Of a DNA stretch of 8,070 nucleotides, positions 1 to 4,652 are shown piece by piece. Origin of the DNA: CAZFGN01 sp964518695 (GTDB taxonomy: Bacteria; Patescibacteriota; Minisyncoccia; UBA6257; Colwellbacteraceae). The position numbers and the translations under genes are program-made. Positions within the stretch are counted from its first letter, which is position 1. Each line of letters opens with the position of its first letter. Where the stretch lies: assembly GCA_964518695.1 (NCBI GenBank), contig CAZFGN010000027.1:1-8070 (forward strand), read 5' to 3'. Under the pieces are notes generated by a model. The model was not told the origin of the DNA. It searched no databases and was given only the letters and a program-made list of their open reading frames with translations.

Positions 1-169
1 ATATCCTGCATATTCTTCCACCTCCCACAACAAAAATAAAGCGGCTACTCTGTAACCGCCTGAAAATAAATTGCCTAAATTTTTTCAAGAATTGATAATT
101 GATGGCGTCCGGATACATAATGGATCCGCCAAGCGCAACTATTGTAGTCTTTTTAGATATATCACGCAT
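1..169 (-). CDS. pyrH: UMP kinase-like amino acid kinase family protein (N-terminal part, runs off the left edge)
   Basis: Only the first 56 codons are in the window. The start is the ATG at 169-167; an in-frame TAA lies two codons upstream, so no longer start is possible. The peptide shows the amino acid kinase fold: a first strand ending in the glycine loop ALGGS (about residues 12-16), an MYPD segment (18-21), a helix NYQFLKKF, then a strand leading to VVGGG (about 47-51). The LGGS loop without the lysine of bacterial PyrH, followed by a VVGGG loop, resembles archaeal-type UMP kinases, which phosphorylate UMP to UDP with ATP in pyrimidine nucleotide synthesis. It begins 20 bp after htpX on the same strand, so it may be co-transcribed with it. 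No Shine-Dalgarno site precedes the ATG (the upstream RNA is C-rich). Another member of the fold cannot be excluded because the substrate-binding half is missing. Confidence 0.78.
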   Translation of the reverse strand, partial: MRDISKKTTIVALGGSIMYPDAINYQFLKKFRQFIFRRLQSSRFIFVVGGGRICRI

Positions 170-180
170 AAATTAGGGGG

Positions 181-186
181 ATTGTA
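181..186 (-). promoter_or_regulatory. Possible -10 element of the UMP-kinase-like gene
   Basis: TACAAT on the minus strand lies 11 bases before the ATG, inside the gap after htpX. Initiation about 7 bases downstream would give a leader of about 5 bases. The -35 match (TTGCGT, 205-210, spacer 18) is poor and lies inside htpX. The site is weak alone but repeats the spacing seen at groES. Confidence 0.25.
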
Positions 187-189
187 CAC

Positions 190-1110
190 CTAAACCTTCA
201 TTCCACGCAAGGCACTTATGCGTTCATGAACTGGAGGATGGGTCATAAAAAGTTTATGCAACCAAGGAGTCTCTTTGCTCTTTTCTTTCGAATCGAGAGG
301 ATTATCAAATGGATCATCAAACCAGAGGTGCGCGGTAGTGTTGTTAGCGGTGCGGAGCGGAGTAGGATCGGAGGATATTTTTTCTAACGCCTTAGCTAAG
401 CCATCCGGATACCTTGTCAAAAGCGCGCCAGAAGCATCAGCCAAAAACTCTCTCCTCCTTGAAATGGCTAACTGCATTAACATTGCCGCGATGGGAGCTA
501 AAATAGAAAGCGCTATGCCGACAAGCATAAGTATCGCGCCCGCATTCCCTTCATTATCTCTACGCCTCGATCCGCCGAAAAGCATGGATCTCATAAACAT
601 ATCACCGAGGAGCGAAACGAAACCAACTAAAATAACAGTTACTGTTGAGACCAACATGTCCCTGTTGCCGATATGTGATAGCTCGTGAGCCAACACTCCC
701 TCTAATTCCGATCTATCAAGCCTCTCCAGCAACCCTTGTGTCACTGCCACAACCGCGTGCTCCGGATTCCTGCCGGTCGCAAAGGCATTAGGCGCTTTTT
801 CAGGAACGATGTAAATCTTGGGAACGGGCAAACCGGCGGTAATAGCCAAGTTTTCTACAATTCTGTATAGCTCCGGAGCGCTCTCCATACTAACCGGTTG
901 CGCGCGAAACATACGCAAAACAATTTTATCAGAGTACCAATAACTAACAAGGCTCGTGAGCGTACTAAAAATGACCGCGAAAAACAAAATACCCTGATTG
1001 TTATACACCCGACCAAATACCCAACCGATACCAATCACAACTATAAGAAAAAGCGCAAAAATGAGCCAAGTTTTTCTAATATTAGAATCTCGATGTGTAT
1101 AAATAGACAT
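190..1110 (-). CDS. htpX: HtpX-type M48 membrane zinc metalloprotease
   Basis: This 306-residue protein is full length for HtpX, an inner-membrane zinc endopeptidase that degrades misfolded membrane proteins alongside FtsH. Two hydrophobic segments sit near the N-terminus (about 14-34 and 40-58). The zinc motif HELSH is at residues 142-146, with catalytic Glu143. The third zinc ligand is Glu221 in the REFLAD motif. Hydrophobic stretches at about 153-172 and 190-214 fit the usual membrane pair that interrupts the catalytic domain. The conserved APNAFATG segment lies before HELSH, and the C-terminal THPPVHERI motif is present. It follows lemA by 60 bp, and the lemA-htpX pairing is common in bacteria. 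The ATG at 1110 has at most a weak AGAG upstream. It ends with TAG. The gap to lemA is filled by a 36-bp palindrome that may regulate it. Confidence 0.95.
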   Translation of the reverse strand: MSIYTHRDSNIRKTWLIFALFLIVVIGIGWVFGRVYNNQGILFFAVIFSTLTSLVSYWYSDKIVLRMFRAQPVSMESAPELYRIVENLAITAGLPVPKIYIVPEKAPNAFATGRNPEHAVVAVTQGLLERLDRSELEGVLAHELSHIGNRDMLVSTVTVILVGFVSLLGDMFMRSMLFGGSRRRDNEGNAGAILMLVGIALSILAPIAAMLMQLAISRRREFLADASGALLTRYPDGLAKALEKISSDPTPLRTANNTTAHLWFDDPFDNPLDSKEKSKETPWLHKLFMTHPPVHERISALRGMKV

Positions 1111-1135
1111 AGCAATCTCTAAGAAAAAGAAGCCT

Positions 1136-1171
1136 AGTATACTATATGTCCGATCGGTGATATAGTATACT
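1136..1171. repeat. 36-bp near-perfect palindrome between lemA and htpX
   Basis: The arms AGTATACTATAT (1136-1147) and ATATAGTATACT (1160-1171) are perfect reverse complements of 12 bp. Between them, CCGATCGG (1150-1157) is itself a palindrome, flanked by unpaired GT and TG. Each outer arm also contains the self-palindrome AGTATACT. The element begins on the last base of the lemA stop codon and ends 25 bases before the htpX ATG. It could be a twin-site operator, or an RNA hairpin separating lemA from htpX. On the minus strand a U-rich run follows four bases after the stem, so a weak terminator is possible. Confidence 0.7.
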
Positions 1172-1731
1172 TATTTGAATTGAACTTTAACCGGCTCCTT
1201 CTCCGCTTCATTCTCTACTTCGAAGAATTTCTCTTGCCCAAAATTGAACATATTAGCAATGACATTTGAGGGAAAAGTTTCTACAGCCGTGTTTAAATCC
1301 ATCACCGTTGAATTGTAGAATCGGCGGGAAGCTTGGACTTTGTTTTCGGTATCAGCTAACTCTCTCTGTAACTCTAAAAAATTGGCGTTCGCCTTTAAGT
1401 CTGGATAATTTTCACTAACGGCAAAAAGAGTTTTTAGAGTACTCGAGAGCATATTTTCTGAATCTGCTCTCTCCAAAGGATTGCCGGTAGAGCCGGCTAC
1501 GCTAGCGCGAGCCTTGGTTACATTTTCAAGTACCGACTTCTCGTGTGCCATATAACCCTTCACGGTTTCAACAAGGTTAGGGATGAGATCGAACCTACGC
1601 TTCAACTGCACATCTATGTCAGACAAGGCCTCTTTGGCCCTGAACCGCAAACCCACCAGTCTGTTATAGGCAAACACAACCCAAACTACTAAAAGTCCGA
1701 GAGCTATGAATATATAAATGAGGTAATTCAT
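1171..1731 (-). CDS. lemA: LemA family membrane-anchored protein
   Basis: This 186-residue protein is of normal length for LemA, a widespread family with one N-terminal membrane segment and a helical-bundle domain outside or inside the membrane. Its molecular role is not settled. Residues 4-22 are a hydrophobic helix. Family blocks follow: the YNRLVGLR segment (about 22-29), DIDVQLKRRFDLIPNLV (about 38-54), then ENYPDLKAN, the LQRELADTEN block, the RRFYN block and FPSN near the C-terminus. It lies 18 bp after groEL and before htpX. LemA often pairs with HtpX, consistent with an envelope quality-control role, but that is inference from neighbourhood. The ATG at 1731 has no Shine-Dalgarno site. 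A TATAAT 11 bases upstream may provide an internal promoter. Confidence 0.93.
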   Translation of the reverse strand: MNYLIYIFIALGLLVVWVVFAYNRLVGLRFRAKEALSDIDVQLKRRFDLIPNLVETVKGYMAHEKSVLENVTKARASVAGSTGNPLERADSENMLSSTLKTLFAVSENYPDLKANANFLELQRELADTENKVQASRRFYNSTVMDLNTAVETFPSNVIANMFNFGQEKFFEVENEAEKEPVKVQFK

Positions 1732-1742
1732 CTATTTATATT

Positions 1743-1772
1743 ATTATATTTAATAATCTTCGCCCATGCCAG
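1743..1772 (-). promoter_or_regulatory. Possible internal promoter for lemA-htpX
   Basis: On the minus strand, CTGGCA (1767-1772, four of six matches to TTGACA) and TATAAT (1743-1748, perfect) are 18 bases apart. The -35 lies in the last codons of groEL, and the predicted start is about 5 bases before the lemA ATG. The region is AT-rich, so the -10 could be chance. The spacing matches the short-leader pattern of groES. Confidence 0.3.
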
Positions 1773-3405
1773 GCATACCATTCATGCCGCTCATACCTCC
1801 GCCCGCCATCGGATTTTTCTTTTCCGGTATCTCCGTAATCGCCGCGCCTATCGTAAGATATGTGCTCGCGACAGAAACAGCATTAATAAAAGCGGTTTTA
1901 GTAACCTTTAACGGATCAATTATGCCCGCTTCTTTCAAATCCCCTATTTTGTTAGTAGACGCATTAAAACCAATCCAACTATTACTCGCTTTGCTTCTCT
2001 CTTGCCTCAAATCTTGGACGATTCTCTCCCAAGACTGACCGCTATTTTCAACGATAGCTCTTATAGGAGCTTCTAACGTCCTCACTAAAATATCCCTGGC
2101 TGCCTTAGCTACGGGTTCATTAGCTTCCTTAAGAACCACACCAAAAAGCGCCATTCCTCCGCCCGGGACTATGCCTTCTCCCATAGCGGCGCGGGTCGCC
2201 GCCACCGCGTCTTCAACTCTCTGCTTGAGTTCTTTTTGGGCAGTTTCAGTTGGCGCTCCAACTTTTATGACAGCAACGCCGCCAGCTAATTTCCCGAGTC
2301 TTTCTTGGAGTTTTTCTTTATCGAAGTCTGACTCCGTCATTTGGATTTGCGACTTTATCTGGGAAACTCTTTTTTGAATTTCGTCTTTATTTCCTCCACC
2401 TCCCACAATAGTAGTATTATCTTTATTAGCCACAACTTTATGAGCGCGTCCCAACGATGATAAGTCCACTCCAGTTAACTTCTTACCCAATTCCTCCGAT
2501 ACGAAATCCGCTCCCGTAACCGTAGCGATGTCCTGAAGCATTTCTTTTCTCCTATCGCCAAATCCCGGAGCCTTCACCGCCAAAACGTTAAACACCCCGC
2601 GGAGTTTGTTTACCACAAGGGTCGCGAGCGCCTCTCCTTCCACTTCCTCGGCAATAATCACCAACTCTTTTCTCCCACCGGCCATAATTTTTTCTAAAAT
2701 AGGCAAAAGGTCGCTGATCGCTGAAATTTTTTGATCAGTTACTAAAATGTAAGGATTCTCAAGCGCCGCTTCCATTTTGTCGGGATGACTCATCATATAT
2801 GGAGAAATAAAGCCCCGATCAAACTGTAAACCCTCAACCATTTCGTGAGAATTACCCACAGTATTCGAATCTTCAATAGTAACTATCCCCTCGCCTCCTA
2901 TTTTGTCCATTACCTCGGCGATAAGCCCGCCAGTTTCGGCATCCTTCGCTGAAAGCGTAGCCACTTCTTTGATCTTTTTAGGATCATTCTTAATAACTAC
3001 TCTTTGCTTTTCTAACTCTTTAACAACCTCCTCCGCGACCCTCTTAAGCTCTTCAGACAACTGAATAACATTAAACCCTTTCTCGCTGATCGCTTTTTCT
3101 CCTTCCTCTATCATCGAATGAGCTAAAACAACCGAAGTAGTGGTACCATCGCCAACATTATCGTTGGTCTTTTCCGCCGCTTGTTTAATAAATTCCGCCC
3201 CCAAATTTTCATACTTATCCAGTAACTCAATTTCTTTAGCAACAGTTACCCCATCAAAAGTAACCTGCGGCGCGCCGTACCCTTTCTCAATAACCGCCGC
3301 CCTTCCGCGCGGACCCAAAGTCATTCTTACGGCCGCCGCAAGCTTATCTATTCCTTTCTTCAAAGCAACCCTTGCCTCATCATTAAATTTTATTTGTTTT
3401 GCCAT
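1750..3405 (-). CDS. groEL: Chaperonin GroEL (Hsp60)
   Basis: This is a full-length chaperonin of 551 residues, the ATP-driven folding chamber that works with GroES in the cytosol. Visible hallmarks are TLGPRGR near residues 29-35 (nucleotide phosphate contacts), FDGVTVAKEI near 50-59 with the catalytic Asp of the DGVTVA segment, NVGDGTTT near 83-90 (the P-loop-like ATP motif), RVEDA carrying the second catalytic Asp, and VPGGGMAL after it. The C-terminus is a short Gly/Met-rich tail (GGGMSGMNGMPGM) with an added EDY end. It follows groES by 162 bp, an unusually long gap filled by an AT-rich palindromic repeat. The ATG at 3405 has no Shine-Dalgarno site; a TATAAT touches the ATG, but would start transcription inside the gene. 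It is followed closely by lemA, so read-through from the groES promoter is likely. Confidence 0.99.
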   Translation of the reverse strand: MAKQIKFNDEARVALKKGIDKLAAAVRMTLGPRGRAAVIEKGYGAPQVTFDGVTVAKEIELLDKYENLGAEFIKQAAEKTNDNVGDGTTTSVVLAHSMIEEGEKAISEKGFNVIQLSEELKRVAEEVVKELEKQRVVIKNDPKKIKEVATLSAKDAETGGLIAEVMDKIGGEGIVTIEDSNTVGNSHEMVEGLQFDRGFISPYMMSHPDKMEAALENPYILVTDQKISAISDLLPILEKIMAGGRKELVIIAEEVEGEALATLVVNKLRGVFNVLAVKAPGFGDRRKEMLQDIATVTGADFVSEELGKKLTGVDLSSLGRAHKVVANKDNTTIVGGGGNKDEIQKRVSQIKSQIQMTESDFDKEKLQERLGKLAGGVAVIKVGAPTETAQKELKQRVEDAVAATRAAMGEGIVPGGGMALFGVVLKEANEPVAKAARDILVRTLEAPIRAIVENSGQSWERIVQDLRQERSKASNSWIGFNASTNKIGDLKEAGIIDPLKVTKTAFINAVSVASTYLTIGAAITEIPEKKNPMAGGGMSGMNGMPGMGEDY

Positions 3406-3420
3406 ATTATAGTAAATTTA

Positions 3421-3552
3421 AAATGTAAATATCAAAGTGGAAAATGACAGTTTAAAATGCTAAAGATTTGATTAAATTAAAAATTTTAAACATTTCTTCC
3501 ATTTTGAATTTTACATTGTTATTTTGATTTTTGATTTTTTAATTTTACATTT
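3421..3552. repeat. AT-rich imperfect palindromic (MITE-like) intergenic repeat between groES and groEL
   Basis: The groES-groEL gap carries two arms that are imperfect reverse complements: 3421-3460 and 3499-3552. The outer ends match exactly (AAATGTAAA against TTTACATTT), and the inner ends share AAAATG/CATTTT. Between the arms is a spacer of about 38 bp made mostly of A and T. The right arm contains a direct repeat of AATTTTACATT (3507-3517 and 3541-3551) and tandem TTTTGATTT-like units. From memory, AT-rich self-complementary intergenic elements of this type recur in Parcubacteria genomes, but copies elsewhere cannot be seen here. No open reading frame, terminator U-tract or convincing promoter is present in it. 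Confidence 0.6.
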
Positions 3553-3567
3553 AAGCAATTTTAGAAT

Positions 3568-3858
3568 CTACTCTAAAATTGCGAGTATATCGTCTTCATC
3601 GCCGACCAAATATTTCTTACCTTCAATCTCTACTTCATCCGGACCATATTTTTTGAATAAGACCAAATCGTTAGCCTTGACAGACATCGGCATTCGCTCG
3701 CCTTTATCGTTAAACTTACCCGGACCAACACTCAAAACCTTGCCCTTAATGGGCTTTTCCTTCTCGGCTGTATCAGGAATAAATATCCCCGACTTAGTGG
3801 TCTTCTCCTCGCCTATTGGCTCAAGAAATATATGATTCGAAAGTGGTTTTATATTCAT
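3568..3858 (-). CDS. groES: Co-chaperonin GroES (Hsp10)
   Basis: This is a full-length 96-residue GroES, the seven-subunit lid of the GroEL chamber. The N-terminus NIKPLSNHIFLEPI matches the first strand of the family. The mobile loop that docks on GroEL spans about residues 17-35 with the SGIFIP tripeptide region in place of the usual GGIVLP. The block KGKVLSVGPGKFNDKGER follows, then VKANDLVLFKKYGPDEVEIEGKKYL and the C-terminal EDDILAILE, all typical of the family. It is the first gene of the block and has a strong promoter just upstream with a predicted leader of about 5 bases. No Shine-Dalgarno site and no CIRCE repeat is seen, so regulation by HrcA is not supported by the visible sequence. 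Confidence 0.98.
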   Translation of the reverse strand: MNIKPLSNHIFLEPIGEEKTTKSGIFIPDTAEKEKPIKGKVLSVGPGKFNDKGERMPMSVKANDLVLFKKYGPDEVEIEGKKYLVGDEDDILAILE

Positions 3859-3869
3859 AGTTCGTACAA

Positions 3870-3898
3870 AATATAACGATGGACGCGGGGCTTGTCAA
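3870..3898 (-). promoter_or_regulatory. Near-consensus sigma-70-type promoter of groES
   Basis: On the minus strand a perfect TTGACA (3893-3898) is separated by exactly 17 bases from TATATT (3870-3875, five of six matches). Initiation about 7 bases past the -10 would fall near 3863, leaving a leader of about 5 bases before the groES ATG at 3858. It lies directly after the terminator of the preceding unit. No heat-shock sigma-32-type boxes or CIRCE palindrome is visible. Confidence 0.8.
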
Positions 3899-3927
3899 GG
3901 CCTCATTTGGATCATTCTTCAACCCTT

Positions 3928-3960
3928 AAAAAAGAAAGGGATTCTCGTTGAGAACCCCTT
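3928..3960 (-). terminator. Rho-independent terminator of the 86-residue orphan gene
   Basis: On the minus strand an 11-bp stem (arms 3950-3960 and 3936-3946, loop AAC) is followed by TCTTTTTT. The pair 3941/3955 is a G-U wobble in the minus RNA but an A-C mismatch in the plus RNA, which, with the U-tract, assigns the strand. It sits 66 bp after the stop of the orphan gene and just before the groES promoter, insulating the two units. Confidence 0.85.
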
Positions 3961-3961
3961 G

Positions 3962-4024
3962 CGACTTTAGTCGAAAACGCCTTAGGCGCCCCCGACTGCT
4001 CGAGAACGGCAAAAACTTCTGCCG
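3962..4024 (-). other. Cluster of three short hairpins in the 3' untranslated region of the orphan gene
   Basis: Three small stems follow the stop codon: CGGCA/TGCCG (4007-4011 with 4020-4024), CGCC/GGCG (3978-3981 with 3985-3988) and CGAC/GTCG (3962-3965 with 3970-3973). Together with the terminator they make a densely structured tail of about 100 bases. The stems are short (4-5 bp), so function is uncertain. They could protect the 3' end or form part of a 3'-derived small RNA. Confidence 0.35.
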
Positions 4025-4025
4025 C

Positions 4026-4286
4026 TCAATAAAGCCCGTCGTCTCGGAACATTTCCACGGTGGGAGTGCTGTACTCCCCGTCCATCGTGAGTCGCACGTT
4101 AAATACCGTACGGTCACGGATGGTGTAGCCGTGAATGACTTTGGTATGGTTCCGTTCCCGCTCTTCTACCGCAGTGCAGTAGAAAACCGAGTTCAAAACT
4201 GATACCGTACATACGTCACCCGGCGCTATCTTAGGGAAATCCGCGACGCCTATCACTCTATTCACCCGATACTTACTGGCATCCAT
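4026..4286 (-). CDS. Hypothetical 86-residue protein, own transcription unit
   Basis: I do not recognise this family. The start is set to the ATG at 4286 because GGAGGTGG (4290-4297) lies 3-5 bases upstream; a longer reading from a TTG at 4301 would translate the ribosome binding site itself. The protein is soluble, with no signal peptide or membrane segment. It is rich in Val, Thr and Arg with alternating hydrophobic residues, suggesting a small all-beta fold. Cys26 and Cys37 flank a hydrophobic strand, and the C-terminus is RDDGLY. The gene is framed by terminators at 4409-4432 and 3928-3960, so it stands alone. It ends with TGA. It has the only strong Shine-Dalgarno site in the window, which hints at high expression or at acquisition from elsewhere. 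It could be a beta-barrel nucleic-acid-binding or anti-defence type protein, but nothing in it proves that. Confidence 0.7.
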   Translation of the reverse strand: MDASKYRVNRVIGVADFPKIAPGDVCTVSVLNSVFYCTAVEERERNHTKVIHGYTIRDRTVFNVRLTMDGEYSTPTVEMFRDDGLY

Positions 4287-4306
4287 CGTCCACCTCCGCA
4301 AAGTTG

Positions 4307-4335
4307 GTTATAGGTCTGGGCCTTCCGCCAAAGAA
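4307..4335 (-). promoter_or_regulatory. Weak candidate promoter of the orphan gene
   Basis: TATAAC (4307-4312) lies 17 bases after a poor -35 match, TTCTTT (4330-4335). Initiation near 4300 would give a 14-base leader that just contains the strong Shine-Dalgarno site. The alternative is transcription from the stronger promoter at 4622-4649 with read-through of the hairpins. Confidence 0.3.
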
Positions 4336-4341
4336 CATCCG

Positions 4342-4403
4342 CAGAGGATTAGTTATCCTCTGGCAAGAAAACGCAGATTGCTATAACTTCGTACTCTTGC
4401 CAG
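4342..4403 (-). other. Two stable stems upstream of the orphan gene (structured RNA leader or tail)
   Basis: A perfect 8-bp stem CAGAGGAT/ATCCTCTG (4342-4349 with 4355-4362, 5-base loop) is followed by a perfect 9-bp stem CTGGCAAGA/TCTTGCCAG (4360-4368 with 4395-4403). The two share bases 4360-4362, so their ends compete. The AGAGGA/TCCTCT sequence of the first stem recurs in the terminator at 4414-4432, allowing alternative pairing. No known riboswitch class is recognised. Confidence 0.5.
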
Positions 4404-4408
4404 ACGAC

Positions 4409-4432
4409 AAAAAACTCCTCTTTGAGAGGAGT
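4409..4432 (-). terminator. Rho-independent terminator
   Basis: On the minus strand an 8-bp perfect stem, ACTCCTCT with AGAGGAGT (4425-4432 and 4414-4421, loop CAA), is followed by a run of T (complement of 4409-4413). On the plus strand no U-tract follows, so it acts on minus-strand transcripts from rmuC or from the promoter at 4622-4649. It lies 123 bp before the orphan gene start. Confidence 0.75.
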
Positions 4433-4475
4433 AATCTTCGGCCTTTCTCTTTACGTTACGTATTCTTCCTAAGCC

Positions 4476-4496
4476 AAAATAACCCCTCCCGAGGAG
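4476..4496 (-). terminator. Weaker terminator-like hairpin
   Basis: On the minus strand CTCCT/AGGGG (4492-4496 with 4483-4487, four-base loop) is followed by TTATTTT. One pair is G-U on the minus RNA and A-C on the plus RNA, supporting the minus strand. The stem has only 5 bp. It may end rmuC transcripts or the candidate small RNA, with the stronger terminator at 4409-4432 as backup. Confidence 0.45.
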
Positions 4497-4621
4497 AAGC
4501 TAAAGCTAAAGAAAGCAAAGAAAACCGAACAATTCGCTGATTGATTTTGATTCGAATACTTCATATTGTTACGCATCTTTAATCATATGCATGTTCATTA
4601 ATTATCAGTACTAACAGCTTA

Positions 4622-4649
4622 ATTATAACAAACCCACTATAACTTGCAA
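4622..4649 (-). promoter_or_regulatory. Extended -10 promoter downstream of rmuC
   Basis: On the minus strand a perfect TATAAT (4622-4627) carries the upstream TGT of an extended -10 and follows TTGCAA (4644-4649, four of six) by 16 bases. It begins 3 bases past the rmuC stop codon and points away from rmuC into the gene-free stretch, with predicted initiation near 4615. Confidence 0.55.
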
Positions 4650-4652
4650 GCG

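Larger units (their letters stand above)
4409..4615 (-). ncRNA. Candidate small RNA or long leader in the 366-bp rmuC-orphan gap
   Basis: The 366 bp between rmuC and the orphan gene hold no convincing protein gene. A promoter at 4622-4649 would start RNA near 4615, and terminator-like hairpins end at 4476 and 4409, so transcripts of about 140 or 207 bases are predicted. Conserved signatures of RNase P RNA, tmRNA, SRP RNA and tRNA are not seen. The 5' part is AT-rich and weakly structured, and the 3' part is strongly structured. It could instead be the leader of the orphan gene, with the hairpins acting as attenuators. The call rests only on the promoter-terminator arrangement. Confidence 0.35.

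Noticed and set aside
11..59. Apparent terminator (stem 41-47/53-59 followed by TTTATTTTT) and a GGGAGGTGG site before an ATG at 11 on the minus strand.
   Set aside because: Both lie inside the open frame of the UMP-kinase-like gene. The GGGAGGTGG encodes the conserved VVGGG loop and the hairpin falls in codons just before it, so they are most likely coincidental.
275..688. Plus-strand open frame of 137 codons.
   Set aside because: It is antisense to the catalytic half of htpX, and its translation looks like a Ser-rich shadow without domains.
3406..3567. CRISPR array in the repetitive groES-groEL gap.
   Set aside because: The repeats are short, AT-only and irregular, without spacers of even length. 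An imperfect palindrome explains the pattern better.
3859..3927. CIRCE or sigma-32-type heat-shock control of groES.
   Set aside because: No TTAGCACTC/GAGTGCTAA inverted repeat and no heat-shock boxes are found. A standard promoter explains the region.
3948..4202. Open frames on both strands (plus 3948-4202; minus 3926-4117) over the orphan gene and its terminator.
   Set aside because: They run through the terminator hairpin and the hairpin cluster, lack ribosome binding sites, and conflict with the frame that has GGAGGTGG before its ATG.
4469..4564. Minus-strand frame of 31 codons starting ATG at 4564, with a Phe/Ser-rich hydrophobic stretch, in the rmuC-orphan gap.
   Set aside because: It has no ribosome binding site, is low in complexity and overlaps the hairpin at 4483-4496. 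It could be a leader peptide, but nothing supports it as a gene.
4302..4652. Known housekeeping RNAs (RNase P RNA, tmRNA, SRP RNA) or a tRNA in the gene-free stretch.
   Set aside because: None of the conserved core sequences of these RNAs, and no tRNA cloverleaf, could be found on either strand by eye.
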